Shown here in pieces: positions 47,166 through 58,890 of a stretch of DNA of 64,000 nucleotides. This DNA is from Molossus alvarezi. Taxonomy: Eukaryota; Chordata; Mammalia; Chiroptera; Molossidae. The stretch spans positions 1,860,001 through 1,924,000 of the forward strand of contig CM073895.1 of assembly GCA_037176705.1 (NCBI GenBank), given 5' to 3'. Positions within the stretch are counted from its first letter, which is position 1, and the number at the start of each line of letters is the position of its first letter. The position numbers were made by a program, and so were the translations under genes. The notes below the pieces were generated by a model. It saw only the letters and a program-made list of their open reading frames with translations, was not told the origin of the DNA and searched no databases.

Positions 47166-48089
47166 TCAAAGGGGTGTTTGTCAGGGACCACACCCCATGC
47201 TCAAGCCACTTTGATGAGAAAAGTCTGCCCTAGAGAAATGGTTTCTGTAGCCTGGGGAAATGACTCCTCACAGGGATCCCGATGGCCTCCTTCCCAGCTC
47301 TCTCCCCAGAGCCAGGAACCTCTGGTTCTCCTCACACAGCCTGCCTCGGGGGTGGAAGGGGAGTCTGATCACCTCCCAAGCTGCATAGACGCCGCTCAGG
47401 ATAGGCAATTTCTGGATGGAAGTTAGAACGGTGTGATTGTGTATGTGAATGACCATGCTTCACAATGCCTGTCACAGAGCCTGTGTGAGTCCTTATGTGT
47501 GCTCTGCGAGGGGAGCGGCCAGGCGGACACAGCGAATGTTTCTGTCTCGTGTGTCCTTCCTTGTTGTTGTCTTCATCCGCCTCCGTACTGTGTCTCCCTC
47601 AACGTTGTCACAGTTAGTCTAATACTGGTAGTGGGCCCAGAATCTGGGCCCCAAGAGATACCTGAGGACAGGAACCCCATCCTTCCCCACACTCAGAGAA
47701 GGTGAACCTCCCTCAGTGAGCAAGCACCAGGGGCAGGGCACCAAGCAGGGGGGTGGCCCCACCAAGGCCGCCAGCAATATAGCCTCCAGGAGCCTGACTC
47801 CACCTCCACCGGACCTCCAGCCTCACATGCACCCTGGGGAGGCTGCAAAGGGCGTCCAGTGACCAGGCATGTGGTGATGGGGGGGGCAGGGCAGGTGGCG
47901 GGCGGGCACTCAGGCACTCAACCAGAGGGCGCAGGAGCCGAAGGTCAGAACAAGAGAAGGAAAGGTGAGGTGTAGCTGCATCAGAGCGTTGAGAGAGAAA
48001 GGTTGATAAAAGTGGGCAGAGGAACAAAGCACAAAGTCATCCTGATTTAGAAGAATGACGGGGCCAAGGCTTCTTCCAGCTGAGCCCCC

Positions 48090-48335
48090 CGGAGTCCAGG
48101 GTAACAACCCGAGTAGGGAGAAACTGGTCAGGTTCCTAATACACACTGGTGCCGACTACTCAGTCCTGACCAGCCAATAGGACCCCTACCCTCCAAATAC
48201 ATCCAGGCAAGAAGGCACCGGAGAGTCGGCCCCCTTACCTCTGGACTTCAAACAAAACTATAGACTTTGGGGAAAATACTGTGACTTATTTGTTTCTGGT
48301 CGTGCAGCAATGCCCATACCCCGTACTCAGATGTG
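48090..48335 (+). pseudogene. Retroviral protease remnant, provirus 2
   Basis: Reads NNPSREKLVRFLIHTGADYS, matching the provirus 1 protease, but the catalytic Asp of DTG is His here. The later part (LWGKYCDLFVSGRA) joins the RT-RNase H junction after the same deletion as in provirus 1. Confidence 0.75.
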
Positions 48336-48389
48336 ATCTCCTCCAGTGATTGATCACCTGCTGGTCACTGCCATCCAGCCCAGCCCCAC

Positions 48390-48900
48390 AGCAAGCTCCA
48401 CAAGATGTTGGCCATCAACCCTGCCAGCCTGCCTCCAGATGACGACCCCAAGGAACCTCTACAGGACTGCCTGGAGGTAATCAACATAGTGCAGACAGCC
48501 CGCCCCGACCTCAAGGATGTCCCACGGCCACCATAAGATGAGGCATTATTCTAGGATGCAGGTAGCTATATCCAGAAAGAAATCAGTTATGCGGGGAACG
48601 CAATAATAACTCTGGATCGTGTCATCTGGTCACTGACCTTGATTAGGGGAACTTCTGCCCAAAGAGCAGAACCAGTTGCCCTAATCCAGGCTCTCCAATA
48701 AGGCAAGGGAGGGTCAGTACCATCCACACTGACAGCAGTTATTCCTTTGCCACAGTGCACGTGCATAGCGCCATCTACCAACAAGGAGGATTATTAACCT
48801 CGGCTGGGAAGGACATCGAAAAGGGAACTCCACAGAGGCTCGGGGAAGTCCTGCTGCAGATCAGGAAGCTCGAGAGGCAGCCCTAAAATCAGTGGGGTCT
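48390..48900 (+). pseudogene. RT-end/RNase H remnant, provirus 2
   Basis: Reads the connection-to-RNase H transition, then an RNase H domain with several frameshifts. Unlike provirus 1 it retains the middle ('ccacactgacagcagttatt', with the TDS catalytic Asp motif) and continues to the end of the domain. Confidence 0.7.
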
Positions 48901-48959
48901 CTGCAGATACACTTGGTCAGAAAATGACTTGGCTGAACAGAAGCAAGCACCCAAGAACC

Positions 48960-49815
48960 AAACGGTGGTGTACACTGCCTGATGAGAGGTTGCTGGTCCC
49001 AGAGGCTCTAGGTTGAACTTTAGTCAACCAGCTGCACCAGACTATCCACTTAGGTTACACCAAGCTTACTGAACTCCTGAGAGGCAGGTGCTACATACCC
49101 AATTTACACTATGGTGGAGAGCACTGTGTCAAGGTGCACTCTCTGTGCCCAGGTCAATGCTAAGCAGGGTAGAAAAGCTCCCCTGAGAATTCGGGCTCAA
49201 GGAGCCTCTCGATGGGAACATTGGGAAATAGATTTTACAGAAGTTAAGCCCCCAGCATCAGGATATACATACCTCCTGGTTTACTTAGACACCTCCTCTG
49301 GGTAGGTTGAGGCTTACCCTACCTACCAAAAGAGGCAGTCACCGATGTAGTTAAAAAATTGCTACCAAATTTACTTTAGAAACTGGTGGAAACTGGACCA
49401 CGCTGCTCCCCCTGGCCTTCTTAAGGGCAAGGTGTACCCCATAGAGGGAGGATTCTCACCTTATGAATGTATGTATGGGAGACCTCCTCCCATTTTTCCT
49501 AAGCTCAGAGAGGTATTAAGGGGTGCAAGTTCTTGCAGGCCCTGCAGTGCACCCAGAAGGACATCCATAAACACGTCCGTGACACCCTGCCTGTCCCCAA
49601 CTTGGACCCTGTGCACCTCTTCCAGCCTGGGGACTTGGTGGGGGTAAAGAAGTTCACTACCCAGGGACTAACGCTGACCTGGAAGGGACCATACACTGTC
49701 ATCCTGACTACACCAATGGCTGTCAAGGTCAACAGCATGCTGACCTGGCGGCACCATTCCCGGCTGAAGGTGGACACAAAAAATAGACCGTCCAGGCCTC
49801 TCCAAACCCCTTAAA
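48960..49815 (+). pseudogene. Integrase remnant, provirus 2
   Basis: Has the zinc-binding end (CTLCAQVN), the core start (HWEIDFTEVKP, with the first catalytic Asp; YTYLLVYLDT), then a deletion. After it come GGFSPYECMYGRPPP and the C-terminal domain (PVPNLDPVHLFQPGDLVGVK; WKGPYTVILTTPMAVKV) in an open 93-codon frame at 49,533-49,814. Parts of the core, including the other acidic residues, are missing. Confidence 0.82.
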
Positions 49816-50107
49816 AATAACACTCTCATGAGTATCAGAATCTTGACATTGCTTTACTCTGTATAAATGGGATTGGGAAGGTAGGAATGGAATCACAGGG
49901 AAGTCCTTGCCACGGTGACAGCAGGGGAACAGGAAGAGGTGCAGTTCACCATAGATCTATGTTCCCTATTTAAGGATGGTATCCCCATATACCAAGGAGA
50001 CAATAAAAAATTAGTAAGGGTTCCAAGGAATAGGAGTCTATGGCAACAGGGCTCATAGACTTGGGGGTGAGGAAGAGGCAGGTGGTGTCCAGTAAGGTCG
50101 CAGGGAA
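49816..50107 (+). pseudogene. Env start remnant, provirus 2
   Basis: Short surface-subunit-like reading (VQFTIDLCSLFKDGIPIY) after integrase, then stops. The rest of env is absent; the GA-rich module follows. Confidence 0.5.
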
Positions 50108-50480
50108 AGAGAGAAGGTGGAGGGATAAGCAGATGTGTGTAGGTCTGAGTGGGAAGGAGGAGAAGAAAAGCTGGGTGACGCACAGACAGCAGGTGGATTG
50201 AGCAAGCTCTCAGGGTCATGTCAGGGAAGGGACTAGGGAAGTTGAAGAAGGATTGTGTAAGTCGTAGAGTGTCTGTGCAGTTGAAAAAAGATAGTGGAGA
50301 GGGAAGAAGCAAAGAGCAGGGAATAGGCTAAGTGAAAAGATAAAAAAGGATATTTTAACAAAGGGACATACATATTACAGGAAGACAGGACATTGGAGGA
50401 ATAGTCAAGAAGGGAAAAAAATAGGACACTGAGTGAGAGAGGGAGAGCTTGTCCCTGGCGGTAGAATAACAGTCTAGGAT
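50108..50480. repeat. GA-rich module shared with 28,613-28,950
   Basis: Purine-rich, with 'acagacagcaggtggattga' and 'aggaagacaggacattggag' in the same order as in provirus 1. Here it follows env-start sequence; there it lies between integrase N- and C-terminal parts. Confidence 0.85.
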
Positions 50481-50958
50481 GTAGTCAAGGGACAATATAT
50501 CCCTGTCTCACAGGAGGAAAGAGAGTCAACGATTTGATGTAAATCCAGTGGGGAATGAAGTAGACTATTTAAGTAACTCCATTCTGACCAGCAATTGATA
50601 AACATACACATTCTGACTCATCAAAACACAACGACCTGAAGAAACCAGAACCATGAAGATAAAGAGATTAGTAACAGCCTTAAAAACCCAAAAATAGACA
50701 AAAAACTTACTGTGATTAACGATTGCCCTGACCTTTGTAACAGCTCCTCATGCCCCATCTGCATCAGTTTCCCCCTTAATGACGCCAAGGAAGTGTTAAG
50801 AGGATGTGGCTTTGGTCTTTACAAGCGGGACAGTAAGAATGCTGGTGGCTGTTGAATTGCAGAGACTATGCTCCCTGCAGCCCGCTGGTGAATAGAGAGC
50901 TCCTCTCATTTACAATTCACCTGTGCGTCTCTGATGATCTCGTTGGCACGTTATAACA
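50481..50958 (+). mobile_element. 3' end / LTR-like sequence of provirus 2
   Basis: Ends with 'tttacaattcacctgtgcg', resembling the end of provirus 1, then 'cgttataacac', where L1 sequence starts. A paired 5' LTR was not delimited. Confidence 0.5.
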
Positions 50959-52215
50959 CATACTACCCAAAGCAATCCACAGAAACTTCCCAATCCCTAT
51001 TAACATTCCAACGACATATTTCACAGAACTAGACAAATACCCCAAAAGTTTATATGAAACCATAACAGACCCTGAATAATGGCAGCAATCTTGAGAAAGA
51101 AGAACAAAGTAGGAGAGATCACAATACCGGATAGCAGGTTATACTACAAAGCCACGGTAATCAAAACAGCCTGGCACTGGCACAAGAACAGGCATATAGA
51201 TCAATGGAACAGAACAAAGAACCCAAAACTCAACACAAGACATTATGTTTTATTAATATTTGACAAAGGAGGCAAGAGCATATAATGAAGTAAAGACAGT
51301 CTGTTTAAAAATGGTTTGATAAACTGGGCAGGTACATAAAAAAAAAAAAAAAAAAGAACCTAGACCACCAAGTTACATCATACACAAGAATAAATTCTAA
51401 ATGGATAAAAGACTTAAATGTAAGTCATAAAAACATAAAAATCCTAGACAAAAATTTAGGCAACAAAACCTCAGACATCACACACAGCAGAATTTTCACT
51501 GATACAATGGCTAGGGTAAGAGAAACAGAATAAATGAATAAATAAATAAATGAATGAATAAATGGGACTACCCCAAACTAAAAAGCTTCTGCACAGCCCA
51601 AGAAAACAGAATTAAAATGAAAAAAGATCCCACTTTTGGGAGAACATATTTTCCAATGGCATGTCTGATAGGGGATAATTTCCAGAATATAGAATACTCA
51701 TACTACTCAACAAGAGGAAGACAAAAAAAAAAAAAATTTAAAAATGGGCAGAGGACCTAAATACTCACCTCTCCGAAAGGACATGCAGATGACCAAGAGA
51801 CATATGAAAAAATGCTCAACATCACTACTCATCAGAGATGCAAATTAAAAGGACTATGAGGTATCACCACACATCTGCCAGAATGGCTGCCATCAATAAA
51901 TCACCAAACAACAAGAGCTGGCGAGGGTGTGGAGAAAAGGGGACTCTAGTACACTGCTGGTGGGAATGCAGACTGGTGCAGCCACTACGGAAAACAATAT
52001 GGTGTTACCTCAAAAATGTATAAATGGAACTGCCATTTGACCCAGTGATCCCACTTCTAGGAATATACACTAAGAAGCCTGAATACACCAATCAGGAAGA
52101 ATATATGCACCCCTGTGTTCCTAGCAGCGCTGTTTACAATAGCTGAGATCTGGAAACAGCCCCAGGGTCCATCAGTAGATGAGTGGATAAAACATGTGTG
52201 GAACATTTACACAGT
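50959..52215 (+). mobile_element. L1 fragment (ORF2 3' half)
   Basis: Plus-strand L1 ORF2 with several frameshifts: [56 protein letters not shown]. It runs to the ORF end and 3' flank. 51,545-52,215 pairs inverted with 9,490-10,130. An A-rich run is at 51,341-51,356. Confidence 0.93.
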
Positions 52216-52985
52216 GAATCATCGATGTCTCTCAGCCAGGTGAAGCCCAGGGAAGGTCCCAAGGACGCCTCTGCATCTTTATCCCTGCTCAGTCCCCTCC
52301 CCAACAGCCCCTCCTCTCAGGAGAAAGCCCCCAGAGCATTGACTCTGAGGCATGGGGACAATGGGGGGAAAATGTGAATGGCCAATGGAGCCTCACATTA
52401 GAGATGTGAACCCCACCCTCCTTGAGGCATCTCAAGCCTCCAGGACAGACAGGCTGTATCTGGGGGTTTTCTCTATGATCCTGTCCTCCCTGTTTGGGGT
52501 AGAACCTGCTGGCCAATGACCCATAACCAATGTCCCTCCCTGAGCAAATACCACTCACTTCTACTGAATGTCCTCTCTCCTGCCCACGGGACCATGCAGA
52601 GCTACCCCACTCCCCTGCCTTGTAGGTCCTCTGCCCCCGCGTCCCCCACGCAGCTGACAGTCTCAGGACCCTCCATCTACCCACTGGGTGCTGGTCTCGA
52701 TGCAGAACCTGGCCACCTTCCTGGACATATTCCAGTGTGTCCAGGGCACCCCCATGCACCCACAGGTGCGATATTGCAACTGGTCACCAAGGCCAAGCCA
52801 CCCAGCACTATGTAGGCCCACACCAGGTCAGAGGCCTCCCATGGTCTCTCAGACAGTGTAGGCAGCAGGAACGAGCTCGCTTCCCCTGACAAAACCTCAC
52901 CAGGCAAGGGGCTCTGTGCCCCACCTGGAGCTGAGGCCCTGCCCCCGTACTCAGGGGTGAGCAGATCCTTGGGACACACCAACAC
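52215..52985. other. Arm sequence without recognised gene
   Basis: Inverted counterpart of 8,695-9,490. Nothing else is recognised. Confidence 0.5.
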
Positions 52986-53004
52986 AGGCTCTTGGAAACT
53001 GTTG

Positions 53005-53203
53005 TTGTTTTTTCTTTATTGATTTTTGGAAAGAGGAAGAGAGAGATAGAAACATCATGAGAGAAAACATTGATTGGCTGCCTCCTGCATGCCCCACACT
53101 GGGGATTTGGCTCACAACCTGGGCATGTGCCCTGATTGGGAATCTAACCAGCAACCTCTTGGTGCATCGGTTGATGCTCAACCACTGAGCCACACTGGCC
53201 GGG
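53005..53203 (-). mobile_element. VES-type bat SINE
   Basis: Counterpart of 6,190-6,395; starts at the junction where the right arm lacks 2.3 kb. Confidence 0.9.
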
Positions 53204-53369
53204 CCATGTGTATGGTCTCTATGTGTATGTCTGTGTATTATATGTAGTGTGTTTTCCTCGTCCTGATGACATTACTGAAGGGTGATATTTTATTGGCCTA
53301 AAAAGATTAATTACTTATGTAGGTTAAGCAGGATCCTGTGGTCTGGACAAAATATTGTTTTATGTAAAT

Positions 53370-53562
53370 ATGTTTTAATTGATTTTTTTAGAGAGCAAGA
53401 AACATCAATGTGAGAAACATCCATCAGCTGCCTCATGCACGCTCCCTACTGGGGATTGAGCCCACAATTCGGACTTGTGCCCTAACTGGGAATTGAACCC
53501 GGACCTCTCAGTCCATGGGACGATGCTCAGTCCACTGAGCCACACCGGCTGGGCTGGACATA
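53370..53562 (-). mobile_element. VES-type bat SINE
   Basis: Counterpart of 5,845-6,040. Confidence 0.9.
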
Positions 53563-54197
53563 ATATTTAATACTAAAACTGGTTTACGTTTGATTTTGTC
53601 TTTCAGAGTTATTATCGTGAAATATGTTTTGTTTTGCCCAAATTTAGAAAAAGTTTATAATATGATACCTTGGTTAAGTATGTTGGACAACCTTCTCAAG
53701 TTTAAATTTTAAGAGTCTTTCTAACCGAGAGATGACTTTGAGTTATTCCAGTGGGCCCTGGAACACCTCACGGATTTACTCTCTCGCCTTATAAAAAAAA
53801 AAAGTTTTCAGACGAAGTAGACCTCTTTACTATGCTTGAAATTTCAGGGGATGGTTTGCAAGTAAACTAACAATAATAACTGTTCAGTTATGTGTGTGTA
53901 TATGCTTAAATGGACGCTCTACGCATGCAGTCCACCCTGGGGAGGACGTGCAGATTCAACGCCAAGGTCACACCAGGAGCCAGGGCAGCAGGTGTCCTGT
54001 GAGGGGCTCGGACAGGACAAAGGTGAGGGCTCCTGTGAGGGCGGCCGGCAGCGGTCCTGCGGGTGCTGTGGCCACACGTGGGCGGGTCGGAGCGGTTCCG
54101 GTGCTCAGTGCACGGTCCCGATGGCCAGGGCAGCGTCGTTCCTTCTCGAGTATTATCGGTTCCCTATGTGTACATGGAAGTTGTGTTCTAATCTAAA

Positions 54198-54278
54198 AAT
54201 ATGTGTATACATATACACACACACATACATATACACACTCACATACACACACAATATGAATACACACACATTATGTTA
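54198..54278. repeat. CA/TA microsatellite
   Basis: Counterpart of 11,398-11,466. Confidence 0.8.
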
Positions 54279-55349
54279 TTCTCTATGCATTTTTTTAAAC
54301 AGAACGTGCTTATGTTTAAACCTGAGACATGGTTGGCCTCTAGTCATACACAAGCTCTTAGGACCCAGTGACAGCTTCACGATGGCCCCAGGGGACTGGA
54401 AAAGGGAAATGAGGCGACACCAGTGGCGAGGACGGATGAGGAATGCGTGAGGGGCCTGGGCAGAGGTCGTGTCTCGTGACATCACCGTGTCAGACTCCCA
54501 CGCTCACAGGCCGTCTTTCCGTTTTGAACACTGTGGTCCAGGTGGAGTCTCCTGCCGACCACGGGGAGACTGGGAGCGCCCCCCAGTAGGGAGGGAGCTA
54601 AATCCGACTCACACGTGAATGTTGACTCCCCTCGCCCCGGCAATTCCAAACCCTTGGAAGTATTGTAAAGATTAGTACGAACTTCAAGACGAGATCTCTA
54701 AGAGCGTGTATTACGCAGAGACAAGATGAGGCCAGTACGTGGGCCCAAAACTCTACTTCCGGTCGGGTTATCAGCACCACCCACAGGACGTGCACTGTGG
54801 CCATGACTAGTGGGTGGCAGCCCGGGAGCAGAGTCCGCCACCCCGGGACACTCTGCGTGGGGCCCGGGACTCTCGGGGTGCGCTTGGCAAGGACAGGGTC
54901 GTCCAACCCGGTGCAGGACACCTGCAACTAACAGATGATGCTGCCCGGAAACTGACGGACAAATGAGAGGAGCCAGCATGTAACCTGTGGAGGGGTGACA
55001 TGGAAGGAAACAAACTCACATAGAGTAACACTATAGGTGACAAGTTTCTCCCTGCTCTAAATCTCAACAGTATGAGCTTTAACGAAGCGCTGGGGTAAGA
55101 AAATTAGAAAGATGAGCACTTAGCAGTGCTCATGGGAGCCCTGGAGGAAGGCGTCGCCCTCCTGGGCTCTCGGTGTGAACATCGCCTGGGACTCAGCCAC
55201 CAGCCACAGTGAGAAGAGTCAACAGGCCCCGTACAACTCTCTGCATGTCTCCCTGTGGGCGAGTTCAAACAGGGGCTTCCTCAGTCCTGCTTCTGATCTG
55301 CAGGGAGTGTCCCGGGGAAGCAGCCAAGGGGGCCCCACCATGATGAGTA

Positions 55350-55740
55350 TAAGAAGGAGGTGGAACGAGGCGGTGTAGGGTCTTCAGAAGTGCAGGTTTA
55401 TTGGGAATCAGCCTGCTAGACTACCTCTGAGGAGAGAGTAGCAACCAGCGTGTACAGCCTAGGGATTTTTAAACTCAGGCCTGGGGGGGAGGTCGTTTAG
55501 CCCAGGAGACGTGGTCATCTTTGATTGGTCGGGGAGTGGGGTTTCCCAAGTTCTTGATTGGCCGGGGGCTGGGGTCTCCTGAAACTTGTTTTCATATGGA
55601 GCGACCATTTGCAGTTCGGGGTGGGTTAGGGTGGTTCCATCATTCCGTTGCTCCTGACTGGAGTGATGGGTTTTGGTTTCTTGGAATGAGAGGTTTAGGG
55701 CAGTAATGTGGAAGTTAAGAGCTAACAATGAGGTCAGTCT
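55350..55740 (-). mobile_element. LTR-like insertion found only in the right copy
   Basis: The other two copies go directly from 'gatgag' to 'cacagtctctaggtatg'; here about 390 bases intervene. Read on the minus strand the insert starts 'tgttagctcttaac' and contains AATAAACCTGCAC (near 55,400). It is flanked by 'atgag' on both sides (a possible 5-bp target-site duplication). It contains no retroviral gene, so a solo LTR is the best guess. Confidence 0.5.
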
Positions 55741-56489
55741 TTAGCTATTTAAGGTTGTGGCAGAAGCAGATGGTCCTAGTCACCATCTCCTGGGGTTCAG
55801 GTGAGCCTGAGGACGGAGGTCCTCCATGTCATTTTACAGGAATTGTTATTTACCAGGAAAGTGTTGTCTCGGAACGTTACCGCCCATGGAATCAATGGTG
55901 TTTATCCACGGCCTTGCAGTCAAATGTGTCAGCATCACACTTAGGTTCTGTCCTCAGACACGGTCACTGTTCACCCCGAAGCCTTTGCAGAGACGCTACA
56001 CCTTAGGACAGGTCCATGGAGCGGACTCGCCTTACCGTGAAGTACAGGTTTCTAGGCAGGTCGCATCCTTGTCTGCATGAGACTCACAGGACTCTAAGCA
56101 ATAACTGAACTTGTGAATAATAATGAAAGGGGCAGGAATGGACATCAGAATCAACAGGAAATGTTAGAAGAGTAAGACAGCTAGTCACAGTGGGCACTAG
56201 GCATAGTCAGAAAATCGGGATCATCCTTTGAACGTTCGTGGTGGGTGCTTTGCTCTGATTGAAGACCAGCCCCTCTGACCTGCTGGGAGCTGACCTCAGG
56301 ACCGCTGTCCATTCTCCTGCTCTGAGAGCCTGACCCTGTGGAATCAGGGACAGTGACCCACTGGGGACCAGCCCTGCAACCCCAGCCCACACTCCTCCCT
56401 TTGCCTGAAACCATTTTCCCCATTTATTTCCTTTTCTCCCAACTGCATTTCCTCAGGTACTCATTGTTTCTCTAATCTTCTAAAGTAGG

Positions 56490-56545
56490 TGCATCTATCA
56501 AGATAAATGGAAAAATGTCCTCGGGTGAGGGATAAAAAAAAAAGT
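56490..56545 (+). mobile_element. SINE 3' remnant
   Basis: Has 'aaatgtcctcgggtgaggg' plus an A-rich tail, the end of a VES SINE. It occupies the place of the SINE head present in the other two copies. Confidence 0.65.
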
Positions 56546-58424
56546 GAGGGGGAGCAGATGTCCGGGTGACTCACTGCACCCACACTGCTGGTAACCCAGG
56601 AATAAAGGCTCCTTTAGGAGTCACCCTGTACCTCCTTAACTGGCTCACGTAGTGCCAGGCAGTCAGATCCAGTGGTTGTCTGGTTTCAGTTAGGTGGTTC
56701 TGGCAGCACCGCAGGCGGGACCCCTTGGGGTGAGTACCGGGGACCCCGTGGCTGCCTGGGACTGGGGGCTCCCGGGACCAAAAGGAGAGGACTGTCATTA
56801 TCTGCTGCGGGAGCCCTGCCTCTGGTTCAGCACAGCTGGGCACGTCCCTCAAGGTGAATGTGGTGCCCTGTGGCCCTGCACCTGTAACTGTCACCAGGGG
56901 GTGGGAGCCTGGCCAGCTCCTGGGTGGAAGGGACCCTCACGGTCGCTGCCTGGTCTCTGAGCACTGCCCTGCGTGGTGCAGAGCCCTCTGCCTGGCACCC
57001 TGCCTGGCACCTGTCGGCCCGCCGATCTGTCGCTGTCTGTGGTGCGCTGGTACATATTGTATGTTATGGTGGCCTTGTTTTTGTCTCGTGTGGCTTTGCC
57101 TGTCACTTTGCTCAGCAGGTTTGAAGGTGGGAGCATATCCCTCCTGGCTGGGGGCCCAGCCCTGTGGTGAGTGAGCCCGGGCAGGGGTGGCAGGACCCCC
57201 CAGCAGCGGTGCAGAGTGTTGCCCCGGGACATCCCTGCTGGCTGCTCAGCTCAGGGCCGCCAGGCGCCTCTCTGATGAAGACCAGGCCTGAGAGCTGGGG
57301 CTGTCTGTGGGCGCTCTCGGTTCCTGTCCCTCTGTCCCCTGCTGCCTCCCATCTGCGGGGGACTGGGTCTGCTCTCCGTGTCTGCTGAACACGGGAACCG
57401 TCCCGCCCTCCGCACCCCCTGCCCTCAGACCCTGCGAGGGTCATTTTCCGGGCGGGGGCTGAGGGAGGATCTGGGCCGGTGCCGTCCTTCCCCGCGAGCT
57501 CTCGGCCCCTTAGATGTGGTTGGTGTCTGTTTGCACACGGGGCGGGGTCTCTGCCCACCTGCCAGACTTCAGGCTGTTAGTCCTGAGGCTTCTGCTCAGA
57601 AGGATCTACACTGATGGCTGGAAGAGGGCGAGTCTCACTCTCCCCGAGAGGGAAAGACGGATGGAACCGGCTGCACACGGCCTGGACCCCCGCTGGAGGT
57701 GGCTCTGGGCGCCCGGCAAGCGTGGGGCGTCCATCCCGCCAGCCCCTGGAGGCTGCGGAGCCGCAGGGCTGCCCAGGTGAAGGGACAGGAAAGGCCCCTT
57801 ACGTTCCAGCTGCTGAGGCCCTGGCCAAGGCTGGGCTGCTTGCCCCCCCCCGCCCCCTGCAGCCCCTGCCTAGGCCGAGGTCACCGCAGTGCCACAGCTC
57901 ACTGAGCACCCCAGGGACAGTGGTCCCCCAGAGCCCTGTGGGCATGGAAGCTGAGTTGACACCTTTTAACGTTACTAACACAAAATACAGGTCCGTTTGC
58001 CTGGATCTGCAGGAATTTATGTTACAAAATGTGTCAAGAAAATGGCTTGGGTGATGACGGACTGTTTGTAAGACATAATAAAATGGAGGTAACTAAAATG
58101 AAGGGTTTTTGAGAAAGCTTTTCAGTAATAATTATATACATCCAAACGTAGCTTCCCAAAGTCATGGTAACTGCATCTTGGAGGCTGTCTGTGTTAATTG
58201 AATACAATGTTAAATATCTAGGTCTTTTTACAATAACAGGACACTAAAATGTCAGTTAATCTGTGTTTCCCTAACCTTGGCTTCTGATTACAGAAGGTAG
58301 AGGACGAATTTAGTTTGGTCCATGAATATTTGTTTGAGAAATGTCTCTAGAAAATGTGAATGTATTTGCCAGTCTGAGGAATGTTTATTAGTTACTTGTC
58401 ACAAACACAGTGGAAATGAGCAGG

Positions 58425-58600
58425 CCCGGCCGGTGAGGCTCAGTGGTCAAGCGTTGACCCTGCACCGGGAGGTCACCGTTCAATTCTTGGTCTGGACACA
58501 TGCCCGGGTGGTGGGCCCGATCCCCAGTGGGGGGCATGCAGGAGGCGGCCAATTAATGTTCGCTCTCATCCATGTTTCTATCTCTCTCTCCCTCTCCCTA
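58425..58600 (+). mobile_element. VES-type bat SINE
   Basis: Counterpart of 1,096-1,262; begins 'ggcccggccggtgaggctca'. Confidence 0.9.
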
Positions 58601-58890
58601 GATGTCCTGTTGGTGTGACCTCAGTGTGTTGGGTCAGTAAGAGGTGACAGGGAGACTCAGGGCACCACAGGATTTTGAGGAGGTCACATGTGTGGGTCCC
58701 CAAACCCCCCGAGCAGTAGAGGGTCATCTCTTCTGCCCAGGGCAGGCTCCGCCATCCAGGAGCAGGTCCTAGTGGCTCCCCGGGACCCACATTCGGTCCT
58801 CGGGGGCCTGGAGCAGTCAGCAGGCCCCGTGGAGGCTCAGAGGTCTGCACCCTGAAGCATTCATCAGCGGGTGGGTCCCTCGCAGGGATC

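Larger units (their letters stand above)
47330..50958 (+). mobile_element. Gammaretrovirus-like provirus 2 (defective)
   Basis: Order: leader (similar to 26,160-26,600), degenerate gag, protease, RT-end/RNase H, integrase, short env part, GA-rich module, 3' end. It keeps more of RNase H and integrase than provirus 1 but less env. L1 sequence begins directly after its end. Confidence 0.8.
53730..58115 (+). repeat. 4-kb segmental duplication unit, right copy
   Basis: Direct copy of 10,921-14,980 and inverted copy of 1,578-5,668. It is longer because of an LTR-like insertion at 55,350-55,740. No supported gene. Confidence 0.9.
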
